Assembly (NCBI RefSeq): GCF_017876495.1
Contig: NZ_JAGIOB010000001.1
Coordinates: 930,001 to 994,000 of the forward strand
Direction of reading: 5' to 3'
Length of the DNA: 64,000 nt
DNA from: Microlunatus capsulatus
Lineage (GTDB): Bacteria > Actinomycetota > Actinomycetes > Propionibacteriales > Propionibacteriaceae
The translations under genes were made by a program, and so were the position numbers. This document shows positions 56,957-64,000 of the stretch, piece after piece. How positions within the stretch are numbered: the stretch's first letter is position 1; each line of letters starts with the position of its first letter. The notes under the pieces are model-generated. The model saw only the letters and a list, made by a program, of their open reading frames with translations, ran no database searches and had not been told where the DNA came from.

Positions 56957-57035
56957 GGGGAGGTCCTCTCGTCGGGACGGGCCGCCCGGTGGGGCGGCCT
57001 GCGTCGTGGTGCTGAGGACGACAGTGCGGAGCGAG

Positions 57036-57055
57036 CCTGAAGACCACCTCAAGAA
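57036..57055 (-). promoter_or_regulatory. Response-regulator-type tandem half-sites, toward the Pro-rich gene
   Basis: On the minus strand it reads TTCTTGAGGTGGTCTTCAGG: two TTCTTNAG-like half-sites spaced 11 nt, one helical turn, as OmpR/PhoB-type regulators prefer. It is an inverted copy of the site at 57073 (18 of 20 identical). Confidence 0.6.
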
Positions 57056-57072
57056 CGGGGGTCCGGCGCTCC

Positions 57073-57092
57073 TTCTTGAGGGGTTCTTCAGG
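57073..57092 (+). promoter_or_regulatory. Response-regulator-type tandem half-sites, toward the regulator gene
   Basis: TTCTTGAGGGGTTCTTCAGG contains TTCTTGAG and TTCTTCAG in direct repeat at 11-nt spacing. It lies 24 nt before the response regulator start. With the inverted copy at 57036 it forms a divergent control region. Confidence 0.6.
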
Positions 57093-57115
57093 TGGCCTGG
57101 GCCAGACTGACGGCC

Positions 57116-57802
57116 ATGGTGACGGCGCGCGTGCTGGTGGTCGAGGACGACCCGGCGATCAGCTCCTCGCTCGTGGGCTCGCTCACCGACGCCGGCTACC
57201 GCGCCCGCGGACTGCCCGACGGCCGCGACCTCGAGGGCGAGCTGGAGTCGTTCCGGCCGGACCTCGTCGTCCTCGACTGGATGCTGCCGGGACGCGACGG
57301 CCCCGCCCTCGCCCGGGTGGTGCGGGCGCGCAGCGGCGCCGGGATCATCCTGCTGACGGCCCGCGACGAGATGGCCGACCGGCTGGCCGGGTTCGACGCC
57401 GGCGTGGACGACTACGTGGTCAAGCCCTTCGTCGTCGCCGAGGTGCTGGCCCGGATGCGGGCCGTGCTGCGTCGCAGCGGCGCCCTGGACACCGTGCAGG
57501 TCGACGACCTCGTCGTCGACCCGAGCGGCGCCTCCGTCACCCGCGGCGGCGTGCCGCTGGAGCTCACCGCCACCGAGATGCGGCTGCTGTTCTTCCTGGC
57601 CGAGAACCGTGACCGGGTGATGTCGACGGTGCAGATCCTCACCCAGGTCTGGGGGTACGAGGACTACGCCGACAACCTCGTCCAGGTCCACGTCAGCGCG
57701 CTCCGTCGCAAGCTGGAGGCGCACGGCCCGCGGCTGCTGCACACCGTCCGCGGGATGGGCTACGTGCTGCGCTCGGCGCGGTCCGCGGAGCAGGCCCGGT
57801 GA
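57116..57802 (+). CDS. OmpR-family response regulator
   Basis: A 228-aa two-component regulator. The receiver domain has the acidic pair VVEDD at residues 8-12, phosphorylation site Asp54 in VVLDWMLPG, the conserved Thr in LLTARDE and Lys in DYVVKPF. The C-terminal winged helix shows LTATEMRLLFFLAENRDRV, VWGYEDYADNLVQVHVSALR and RKLEAHGP with TVRGMGYVLR. ATG 57116 is preferred over upstream starts since it opens directly into the first strand. Its stop overlaps the kinase start (GTGA). It probably binds the tandem repeats upstream. Confidence 0.94.
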   Translation: MVTARVLVVEDDPAISSSLVGSLTDAGYRARGLPDGRDLEGELESFRPDLVVLDWMLPGRDGPALARVVRARSGAGIILLTARDEMADRLAGFDAGVDDYVVKPFVVAEVLARMRAVLRRSGALDTVQVDDLVVDPSGASVTRGGVPLELTATEMRLLFFLAENRDRVMSTVQILTQVWGYEDYADNLVQVHVSALRRKLEAHGPRLLHTVRGMGYVLRSARSAEQAR

Positions 57803-59235
57803 GCGCCGCTCCGGCCGCGCCCGCTCCCCCGGCCCGACCCGACGCGCCGGCCCCGCTGCGGGCCCGGTCGCTGCGGGTCCGGGTGACCGTCGTGGTGCTG
57901 GTCTTCGTCGCCGGGATGCTGCTGGTCCTCGGGGTGGCCACCGACGTGGCCCTCGGCGCCCGGCTCGAGGGCGAGCTGCGCTCCCGGCTCGCCGACCGGG
58001 CGTCCTTCGCCGCCTACCTCGTGGGCTCGGTCGACGACGACGAGCTGGTCGAGCAGCTGGCCAGCGACGGCATCTCGGTCTCCCTCACCACCGCCGACGG
58101 GCAGGTGCTGAGGCGCGGGCCGCTGCAGCCGGGTGCCGGCAGCACAGCCGCTCCCGCGCCCGCTCCCGGCCCCGGACCGGCCGGCGGTCCCGGTCCCGCC
58201 GGCCCGGCGGCACCCGTCACCCGGAGCGGCGACCTGCTGCAGGTCACCGAGCCGCTGGCCGACGGCAGCACCATCACCCTGGTCGCCGACGCCGGTGACG
58301 TCCACCGCACGCTGGTCCAGGTCCGCACCACCCTGCTCGTGGCCGGCGTGGCCCTGCTGGTCCTCGCGGCCCTCACCCTGGGCCCGGTCGTCGGACGGGC
58401 GCTGCGACCGCTGGACGAGATGACGGCGACGGCGCGCTCCATCACCGCCGGGGACCGGGGACGGCGCCTGCGGCCCGACCGGCCCGACACCGAGCTGGGC
58501 CGCACCGCGACCGCCTTCGACGCGATGCTCGACGAGGTGGAGGGCGCCGAGAGCCAGGCGCTGGCCGCCGAGCACCGGCTCCGCGGCTTCCTCTCCGACG
58601 CCGCGCACGAGCTGCGGACCCCCCTCACCGGCGTGCAGGCCGCGGCCGAGCGGCTGCTGCGCGGCGAGCCCGACCGGGCCCGGACGGAGGAGCTCAGCGT
58701 CACCGTCATCCGCGAGGCCCGCCGGGCCGGCCGGCTGGTCGACGACATGCTGACGATGGCCCGGATCGACGCGGGCCTGGAGCTGGACCGCCGGCCCCAG
58801 GACGTCACCGAGCTGGCCGAGCGGGTCGCCCGGACGGCGGAGCTGCGGCACCCCGGCGCCCGGGTGGAGGTCGTGGGCCCGAGCGCCCGCGCCCGGGTGG
58901 ACGGCGACCGCGTCGCCCAGGTGCTGGCCAACCTCGTCGACAACGCCGTGCAGGCCGGCGGGCCCGCGACCGCGGTCCGGGTGGAGGTCAGCACGCCGGA
59001 CCGGGACGTCGTCGCGGTGGAGGTCGCCGACGACGGGCCCGGCATCGCCCCCGCCGACCGGGAGCGGGTGTTCGAGCGGCTCGTCCGGCTGGACGCGGCG
59101 CGCAGCCGGCCCAGCGGCTCCGGGCTGGGCCTGCCGATCGCCCGGGGCATCGCCGAGGCGCACGGCGGCCGGCTGGACGTCGTCGACGGACCCGGCCCCG
59201 GCGCCCGCCTGCGGCTGACGCTGCCCGTGGCCTGA
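57799..59235 (+). CDS. Sensor histidine kinase
   Basis: A 478-aa membrane kinase, partner of the preceding regulator. Membrane helices lie near residues 28-50 and 177-198, enclosing an outer sensor of about 125 residues with a Pro/Gly-rich loop (PAPGPGPAGGPGPAGPAAP). A HAMP domain follows. The phosphoacceptor is His270 in SDAAHELRTPLTG. The ATPase domain has N-box LANLVDNAVQAG, G1 VADDGPGIAPADR and G2 GSGLGLPIARGIAEAHGG. The signal is unknown; the neighbouring Pro-rich surface protein hints at the cell envelope. Confidence 0.94.
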   Translation: MSAAPAAPAPPARPDAPAPLRARSLRVRVTVVVLVFVAGMLLVLGVATDVALGARLEGELRSRLADRASFAAYLVGSVDDDELVEQLASDGISVSLTTADGQVLRRGPLQPGAGSTAAPAPAPGPGPAGGPGPAGPAAPVTRSGDLLQVTEPLADGSTITLVADAGDVHRTLVQVRTTLLVAGVALLVLAALTLGPVVGRALRPLDEMTATARSITAGDRGRRLRPDRPDTELGRTATAFDAMLDEVEGAESQALAAEHRLRGFLSDAAHELRTPLTGVQAAAERLLRGEPDRARTEELSVTVIREARRAGRLVDDMLTMARIDAGLELDRRPQDVTELAERVARTAELRHPGARVEVVGPSARARVDGDRVAQVLANLVDNAVQAGGPATAVRVEVSTPDRDVVAVEVADDGPGIAPADRERVFERLVRLDAARSRPSGSGLGLPIARGIAEAHGGRLDVVDGPGPGARLRLTLPVA

Positions 59236-59268
59236 ACCGCCCGGACCACCGGACGTCGGCCCGGGCCG

Positions 59269-60165
59269 TCAGGGCAGCAGGACCAGCTTGCCGCGCACGT
59301 GCCCGGACTCGGAGATCTCGACGGCCTCCCGCGCGCGCTCCAGCGGGAACGTCTGCACCTCCACCACGAGCCCGTTGCTCTCCAGCAGCCGGGCCGCCTC
59401 GGCCAGGGCGGCGGCCCGGTCGCCCGGCTCCGTCGTCACCCGGATGCCCGAGTCGCCCAGCTCGAACTGGCTGATGGTGACGACCTGCGCCGGGTCGGAG
59501 ACCATCGAGGCCAGCGTCGGCGGCGGGGTCTTGCCGGCCACGTCGAAGACGGCGTCGAGACCCTCCGGCGCGACCGCGCGGACCCGCTCGGCCAGGCCGT
59601 CGCCGTAGCGGACCGGCAGCGCGCCGATCTCGGTGAGGTAGCCCTGGTTGGCCTCGCCGGCGCTGGCGATGACGGTGGCGCCCCGGCTGACGGCGAGCTG
59701 CACGCCCACGGCCCCGACGCCGCCCGCGCCGCCGTCGACCAGCAGCGTGCTGCCGGCACCGACGCCCAGCAGGTCCAGCACCCGGACCGACACCTCCGCG
59801 GCCACCGCGGAGCCGGCCGCGACGGCCCAGTCGACGGCGGCCGGCTTGGCCGCCCAGGCGTCCAGCAGGGCCAGCTCGGCGTGCGTCGCCTCCCCCAGCC
59901 CGAAGACGTCGTCGCCGACGGCGGTGCCGGTGACGCCCTCCCCCACCTCGTCGACGACACCCGCCGCCTCGAACCCGGAGCGGCCCGGTCCCTCCAGCGG
60001 CCGCCCCTGGCTCATCAGGCCCCGGCGGATCTTCCAGTCCAGCGGGTTGAGGCCCGCGGCCCGCACCCGGACGCGGACCTGGCCGGGCCCGGCGTGGGGC
60101 TCGGGGGCGTCGACGACGGCCAGCACCTCGGGACCGCCGAAGGCGGTGTACTGCAGAGCTCTCAC
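59269..60165 (-). CDS. NADP-dependent quinone oxidoreductase-like protein (MDR)
   Basis: A 298-aa medium-chain dehydrogenase/reductase without catalytic zinc ligands. It shows VRAAGLNPLDWKIRRG near residue 35, GFEAAGVVDEVGEGV near 62 and the Rossmann loop LLVDGGAGGVGAVGVQLAV near 140. The pattern matches zeta-crystallin-type quinone or enone reductases that use NADPH. No actinobacterial partner gene is adjacent, and it is convergent with the kinase gene and divergent from the sugar ABC operon. Physiological substrate unknown. Confidence 0.9.
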   Translation of the reverse strand: MRALQYTAFGGPEVLAVVDAPEPHAGPGQVRVRVRAAGLNPLDWKIRRGLMSQGRPLEGPGRSGFEAAGVVDEVGEGVTGTAVGDDVFGLGEATHAELALLDAWAAKPAAVDWAVAAGSAVAAEVSVRVLDLLGVGAGSTLLVDGGAGGVGAVGVQLAVSRGATVIASAGEANQGYLTEIGALPVRYGDGLAERVRAVAPEGLDAVFDVAGKTPPPTLASMVSDPAQVVTISQFELGDSGIRVTTEPGDRAAALAEAARLLESNGLVVEVQTFPLERAREAVEISESGHVRGKLVLLP

Positions 60166-60263
60166 GGGTGACGACCTCCTGCTCGGGAGCGCCGGCGGCG
60201 CTCGACGGGTGGACGGGCTGAGCCTGCGCGGGACGGCCCGCCGGCAGCAACTAGAGTCCGGCT

Positions 60264-61562
60264 ATGGCTTTCCCGCGTCGACGGTTCCTGTCCCTCTCCG
60301 GCGGCCTCGCCGCCGCCGCTGCCACCGCCGGTCTGGCCGGCTGCGGCAGCAACACCGGCCGCCCAGAGCCGGGCGCCTCGGCCAGCGCCGGTGCCAGCGC
60401 CTCCGCCGGTGGTGACGTGGCGCTGAGCCAGTGGTACCACGAGTACGGCGAGGAGGGCGTCGAGGACGCCGTCAAGCGCTACGCCGCCTCCTACGACCAG
60501 GCGAAGGTCACGGTCAAGTGGAACCCGGGCGAGTACGAGAAGCTGGTCTCGGCCGCCCTGCTCACCGACGACGTGCCCGACGTCTTCGAGTACGGCAACG
60601 GCCCGACCCTGGACATGATCAAGGCCGGCCAGGTGCTCGACCTCACCGACACCCTCGGCGACGCGAAGAGCCAGTTCGCGCCGACCGTGCTGGCCGCGAT
60701 GACCTGGGACGACAAGATCTGGGCGATCCCGCAGACCGTCGACATGCAGATGCTGTACTACCGCCGCTCGCTGCTGGAGAAGGCCGGGCTGCAGCCGCCG
60801 CAGACGATGGCCGAGCTCATCACCGCGGCCCGCGCCCTGCAGACCAAGGACATCGGCGGCTTCTTCGCCGGCAACGACGGCGGCGTCGGGGTGCTCGGGA
60901 ACCAGCTGATCTGGGCCGCCGGCCTGGAGCAGGTGAACGAGGAGGGCACCGGCGTCGGCTTCGACACCCAGGCCATGTACGACGGCCTGGCCCAGTTCCG
61001 CGAGCTCTACGAGGACGGCCTGCTGGCCAGTGCCTCCGCGGACTGGTTCGACGCGGCCCCCTTCGTCAACGAGGAGACGGCCATGCAGTGGACCGGGCTC
61101 TGGGTGCTGCCGGAGATCCAGGACACCTTCGGCGACGACTTCGGCGTCGTCCCCTTCCCCGCCATCGGATCCGGCGGGCGGCAGGTCGTGCCCTTCGGCG
61201 CCTTCAGCGCGTGCGTGTCGGCCAAGGGCGCGAACCCCGACGCGGCGAAGGCCTTCGTCAAGTGGCTCTGGGTGGACCAGGAGGCCGACCAGGTCGACTT
61301 CTCCAACAGCTACGGCACCCACATCCCGGCCAAGCCGGCGCTGGCCCCGCAGGCCACCAAGCTCGCCGAAGGGGCGGGCGCCGACGCCGCGCGCTTCGTC
61401 ACCGACTTCGGCCACGCCCCCAGCCTGCTGTGGACCCCGGCGACGGCGCAGGCCTACACGGGGGCGCTGACGAACGTGGTCACCAAGGGGGCGGACCCCC
61501 AGAAGGAGGTCGCCGCGGTGGCCGCCCGGGCCACCGCGGAGCTGAAGCGCGTCAACGGCTGA
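60264..61562 (+). CDS. Sugar ABC transporter, substrate-binding lipoprotein
   Basis: A 432-aa family 1 extracellular solute-binding protein. The N-terminus has a twin-arginine signal (PRRRFLSLSGGLAAAAATAG) ending in a lipobox LAGC, so it is a Tat-exported lipoprotein. An Ala/Ser-rich spacer follows, then WYHEYGEEGVEDAVKRYAA, the typical opening of this family, and VPDVFEYGNGPTLDMIKAGQ and VVPFPAIGSGGRQVVPFGAF. It captures an oligosaccharide or similar sugar outside the cell. Two permease genes follow at 4 nt and with a 4-nt overlap. Confidence 0.94.
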   Translation: MAFPRRRFLSLSGGLAAAAATAGLAGCGSNTGRPEPGASASAGASASAGGDVALSQWYHEYGEEGVEDAVKRYAASYDQAKVTVKWNPGEYEKLVSAALLTDDVPDVFEYGNGPTLDMIKAGQVLDLTDTLGDAKSQFAPTVLAAMTWDDKIWAIPQTVDMQMLYYRRSLLEKAGLQPPQTMAELITAARALQTKDIGGFFAGNDGGVGVLGNQLIWAAGLEQVNEEGTGVGFDTQAMYDGLAQFRELYEDGLLASASADWFDAAPFVNEETAMQWTGLWVLPEIQDTFGDDFGVVPFPAIGSGGRQVVPFGAFSACVSAKGANPDAAKAFVKWLWVDQEADQVDFSNSYGTHIPAKPALAPQATKLAEGAGADAARFVTDFGHAPSLLWTPATAQAYTGALTNVVTKGADPQKEVAAVAARATAELKRVNG

Positions 61563-61566
61563 CCCG

Positions 61567-62532
61567 GTGACCGCCGCCCCCGCACCCGTCCGCGCCCTGC
61601 GCGAGGGCCCTCGGGTCCGGAAGGCCCGCACCCTGCAGCAGAACCGCAACCGCTGGTTCTGGGTCTTCGTCGGGCCGTTCCTGCTGGGCCTGCTCGTCTT
61701 CGTCTACGTGCCGATCCTGTGGAGCGTCTACCTCTCGTTCTTCGACGCCCGCAACACCGTCACGCCGACGCGGTTCGTGGGGCTGGGCAACTACGTCTAC
61801 CTGCTCCGGGACCCGGCTTTCGTCTCCAGCATGGGGACGTTCCTGGTCTTCGCGGCCTTCATCGTCCCGGTGACCTTCGCGTGCTCGCTGGGGCTGGCCC
61901 TGCTGGTCAACAAGGCCCGGGTGGCGCAGGCGTTCTTCCGCTCGGCGTTCTTCCTGCCCACCGCCTGCTCCTACGTCATCGCGGCGATGATCTGGCGGCT
62001 GTCGTTCTTCAACGGCGCACGGTTCGGGCTGGCCAACTCGCTGCTCCGCTCGCTGGGCTTCGAGAACGTCAACTGGCTGAGCGGCGGCAACTACGGCTAC
62101 TGGGTGGTGCTGGTCAGCCTGCGGCTGTGGCTGCAGGTCGGCTTCTACATGATCTTGTTCCTCGCCGGCCTGCAGCGGATCCCGACCGACACCTACGAGG
62201 CGGCCGCCATCGACGGCGCCGTGGGCTGGAAGGTCTTCCGCTGGATCACCCTGCCGCAGCTGCGCGCGACCTCCGTGGCCGTCGTCCTGCTGCTGCTCAT
62301 CGCCGCGTTCCAGGCCTTCGACGAGTTCTACAACACGCTGATCTCCGTCGGCGGCTACCCGCCGTTCGCGCGGCCGCCGCTGGTCTACCTCTACCTGATC
62401 TCCCTCGGCGGGGGCAGCCAGGACCTGGGCCTGGGCAGCGCGGGCACGATCATCCTCACCGCCGTGGTCGTCATCATCGGCGTGGTGCAGCTCAAGATCT
62501 TCTCCGTCGGCGGCAAGGAGGACCGGGCATGA
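61567..62532 (+). CDS. Sugar ABC transporter permease (MalF-like)
   Basis: A 321-aa inner-membrane subunit with six hydrophobic segments. The EAA loop that contacts the ATPase reads YEAAAIDGAVGWKVFRWITL near residue 212. FVGPFLLGLLVFVYVPILWS is the first helix and GNYVYLLRDPAFVSS the first outer loop. The GTG at 61567 comes 4 nt after the binding-protein stop. The stop overlaps the second permease start (ATGA). Works as a heterodimer with the next gene product. Confidence 0.94.
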   Translation: MTAAPAPVRALREGPRVRKARTLQQNRNRWFWVFVGPFLLGLLVFVYVPILWSVYLSFFDARNTVTPTRFVGLGNYVYLLRDPAFVSSMGTFLVFAAFIVPVTFACSLGLALLVNKARVAQAFFRSAFFLPTACSYVIAAMIWRLSFFNGARFGLANSLLRSLGFENVNWLSGGNYGYWVVLVSLRLWLQVGFYMILFLAGLQRIPTDTYEAAAIDGAVGWKVFRWITLPQLRATSVAVVLLLLIAAFQAFDEFYNTLISVGGYPPFARPPLVYLYLISLGGGSQDLGLGSAGTIILTAVVVIIGVVQLKIFSVGGKEDRA

Positions 62533-63356
62533 GGTCGTCGCGCCGGGTGTCCGCACTGCGCTACGTCGTGCTGAGCGTGCTGGCGCTGCTGTTCCTGCTG
62601 CCCTTCTACGTGCTGCTGCGCAACGGGTTCTCCAGCGAGCGGCTGCTGGCCTCGGCGCAGTGGCGCTGGCTGCCCGACCAGGTGAACGCCGACAACCTGC
62701 GGGAGCTGTTCGGCAACGACAGCATCCGGATGGCCCGCAGCATGGCGAACTCCGCCGTCGTGGCCGTGGTGCAGACGCTCGCCACCGTGGTCATCTCGGC
62801 GCTGGCCGGCTACGGGCTGGCCCGGATCGACCACCGGCTCAGCCGGCTGGTGCTGGGGCTCACCGTGCTCACGCTCATGGTGCCGGCCGCCGTCACCTTC
62901 ATCCCCAGCTTCGTGCTGGTGTCCTCGCTGGGCTGGATCTCCACGCTGCGCGGGCTGATCATCCCCGTGCTGTTCTCGGCGTTCGCGACGTTCCTGTTCC
63001 GGCAGTTCTTCCTCGGCTTCCCCCACGAGCTGGAGGAGGCGGCCTACATCGACGGCGCCGGCTACTGGCGGACCTTCTGGCGGGTGGTGATGCCGAACAC
63101 CTACGGCATCTGCGCCGCCGTCGGGACGATCACGTTCATCGGCTCGTGGAACGCGTTCCTCTGGCCGCTGCTGATCGGCCAGGACCGCGACTTCCGCACC
63201 GTCCAGGTGGCCCTCAGCCAGTTCATGTCCAGCCAGCGGGTCGACGTCCCGCAGCTCTTCGTCGGCGCCGCCGTGGCGATCCTGCCGGTGCTGCTCGTCT
63301 TCCTCTTCCTGCAGCGCTACCTGGTGCAGGGCGTCGAGCGCTCGGGCATCGACTGA
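62529..63356 (+). CDS. Sugar ABC transporter permease (MalG-like)
   Basis: A 275-aa inner-membrane subunit with six hydrophobic segments. The EAA loop is LEEAAYIDGAGYWRTFWRVV near residue 173. LRYVVLSVLALLFLLPFYVL opens the protein. The ATG at 62529 overlaps the stop of the first permease. No ATPase gene follows; in actinomycetes such importers often share a single multi-sugar ATPase (MsiK type) encoded elsewhere. A sugar-modifying enzyme is not adjacent, so the substrate stays open. Confidence 0.94.
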   Translation: MRSSRRVSALRYVVLSVLALLFLLPFYVLLRNGFSSERLLASAQWRWLPDQVNADNLRELFGNDSIRMARSMANSAVVAVVQTLATVVISALAGYGLARIDHRLSRLVLGLTVLTLMVPAAVTFIPSFVLVSSLGWISTLRGLIIPVLFSAFATFLFRQFFLGFPHELEEAAYIDGAGYWRTFWRVVMPNTYGICAAVGTITFIGSWNAFLWPLLIGQDRDFRTVQVALSQFMSSQRVDVPQLFVGAAVAILPVLLVFLFLQRYLVQGVERSGID

Positions 63357-63383
63357 GGGTCCCCGCAGCGTTGAGCCGGCACC

Positions 63384-63525
63384 CCGCGCCCTGAGCCTGT
63401 ACTCGGCTCCCCGAGCCTTTCGAAGGCCGCGGCGCGCTCCCGCTGGACCGCCGCGCCCTGAGCCCGTCGAAGGGCCTTCGACAAGCTCAGGCAGCGGTGG
63501 GGCTCAGGCAGCGGTGGGGCTCAGG
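63384..63525. repeat. Dispersed repeat cluster before lepA 3' end
   Basis: Contains a degenerate CCCTGAGCCTGT unit, then CCCTGAGCCCGTCGAAGGG joined to CCTTCGACAAGCTCAGG as a hairpin, then two short GTGGGGCTCAGGCAGCG-like direct units. The last copy runs into the lepA stop codon. Such a hairpin could end both the permease operon and lepA. Confidence 0.85.
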
Positions 63526-64000
63526 ACTTGGCGGGCTCGGTGGTGGAGAGCGCGGCGACGAAGGCCTCCTGGGGGACCTCGACGCGTCCGACCATCTTCA
63601 TCCGCTTCTTGCCCTCCTTCTGCTTCTCCAGCAGCTTGCGCTTGCGGGTGATGTCACCGCCGTAGCACTTCGCGAGGACGTCCTTGCGGATGGCGCGGAT
63701 GGTCTCGCGGGCGATCACCCGGGCGCCGATGGCGGCCTGGATGGGCACCTCGAACTGCTGGCGCGGGATGAGCTCGCGCAGCTTGCCGGCCATCATCACC
63801 CCGTAGGCGTAGGCCTTGTCCTTGTGCACGACGGCGGAGAACGCGTCGACGGGCTCGCCCTGCAGGAGGATGTCGACCTTGACGAGGTCGCTGCGCTCCT
63901 CCCCCGACGGCTCGTAGTCCAGGCTCGCGTAGCCCTTGGTGCGGGACTTGAGGGCGTCGAAGAAGTCGAAGACGATCTCGGCCAGCGGCAGGGTGTAGCG
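63521..64000 (-). CDS. lepA: Elongation factor 4 (LepA), C-terminal part
   Basis: Partial: the window ends within the gene, leaving 159 C-terminal residues. LepA is a ribosome-associated GTPase linked to back-translocation and 30S assembly. Visible are the EF-G-like domain V end ([20 protein letters not shown] then [12 protein letters not shown]) and the LepA-specific C-terminal domain ([20 protein letters not shown] then [20 protein letters not shown]). The GTPase domain lies beyond position 64000. The stop codon falls at the edge of a dispersed repeat. Confidence 0.95.
   Translation of the reverse strand, partial: RYTLPLAEIVFDFFDALKSRTKGYASLDYEPSGEERSDLVKVDILLQGEPVDAFSAVVHKDKAYAYGVMMAGKLRELIPRQQFEVPIQAAIGARVIARETIRAIRKDVLAKCYGGDITRKRKLLEKQKEGKKRMKMVGRVEVPQEAFVAALSTTEPAKS

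Overview
The window is chromosomal DNA of a very GC-rich actinomycete. The evidence is overwhelming G/C at third codon positions, many GTG starts, 4-nt GTGA overlaps between genes, a eukaryotic/archaeal-type glycyl-tRNA synthetase, actinobacterial families (DUF3097, DUF5709, DUF6703-like) and the conserved blocks phoH-ybeY-corC-(Cdd-like)-era and hrcA-dnaJ-rsmE. A dispersed repeat built on CCTTCGACRGGCTCAGG (translated as [12 protein letters not shown] when inside genes) is typical of Propionibacteriales and relatives. A Microlunatus/Friedmanniella-like or similar genus is my guess, not a demonstration. No prophage, CRISPR array, rRNA operon or plasmid backbone is visible.

Layout. 0-5 kb: otsA (trehalose), tRNA-Asn, a sigma factor and dnaG. 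5-9 kb: a DCC thiol oxidoreductase facing a translationally coupled operon of a LarA-like nickel-pincer racemase, a small membrane protein and an HTTM (vitamin K carboxylase-like) membrane protein, then a FetB-like permease. 9-18 kb: secreted cupin, GH36 alpha-galactosidase, a glyS-dusB-dgt chain in which a dispersed repeat is built into the DusB N-terminus, a monooxygenase-like protein, a duplicated membrane protein and an SDR. 18-24 kb: GH92 glycosidase plus GT4 glycosyltransferase, a small membrane protein and a GAF/DHp protein without ATPase domain. 24-27 kb: Zur-boxed zinc importer znuACB with zur. 27-32 kb: oleA-oleBC-oleD, the long-chain olefin pathway, next to uppS. 32-43 kb: recO, HAD hydrolase, an AbiEi/DUF559 gene between two related perfect palindromes, leuA with a leader peptide and RNA switch, tandem GNAT, then era, Cdd-like, corC, ybeY and phoH. 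43-55 kb: DUF5709, Ser/Thr kinase, metallo-hydrolase, rsmE, dnaJ, hrcA with a CIRCE box, LacI regulator, a 193-bp inverted-repeat element, LON-domain protein, DUF3097, amidase, hemW. 55-64 kb: a Pro/Ala-repeat surface protein divergent from a two-component system, a quinone oxidoreductase-like protein, a sugar ABC importer without ATPase, and the 3' part of lepA.

How the genes work together. Four regulatory circuits can be read directly: Zur with its box on znuACB; HrcA with CIRCE; a leucine-codon leader whose RNA arms can expose or hide the leuA ribosome site; and paired response-regulator-type repeats between the Pro-rich gene and its neighbouring two-component system. The most complete biosynthetic unit is oleA/oleBC/oleD. 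The least explained unit is the LarA-HTTM-DCC neighbourhood.
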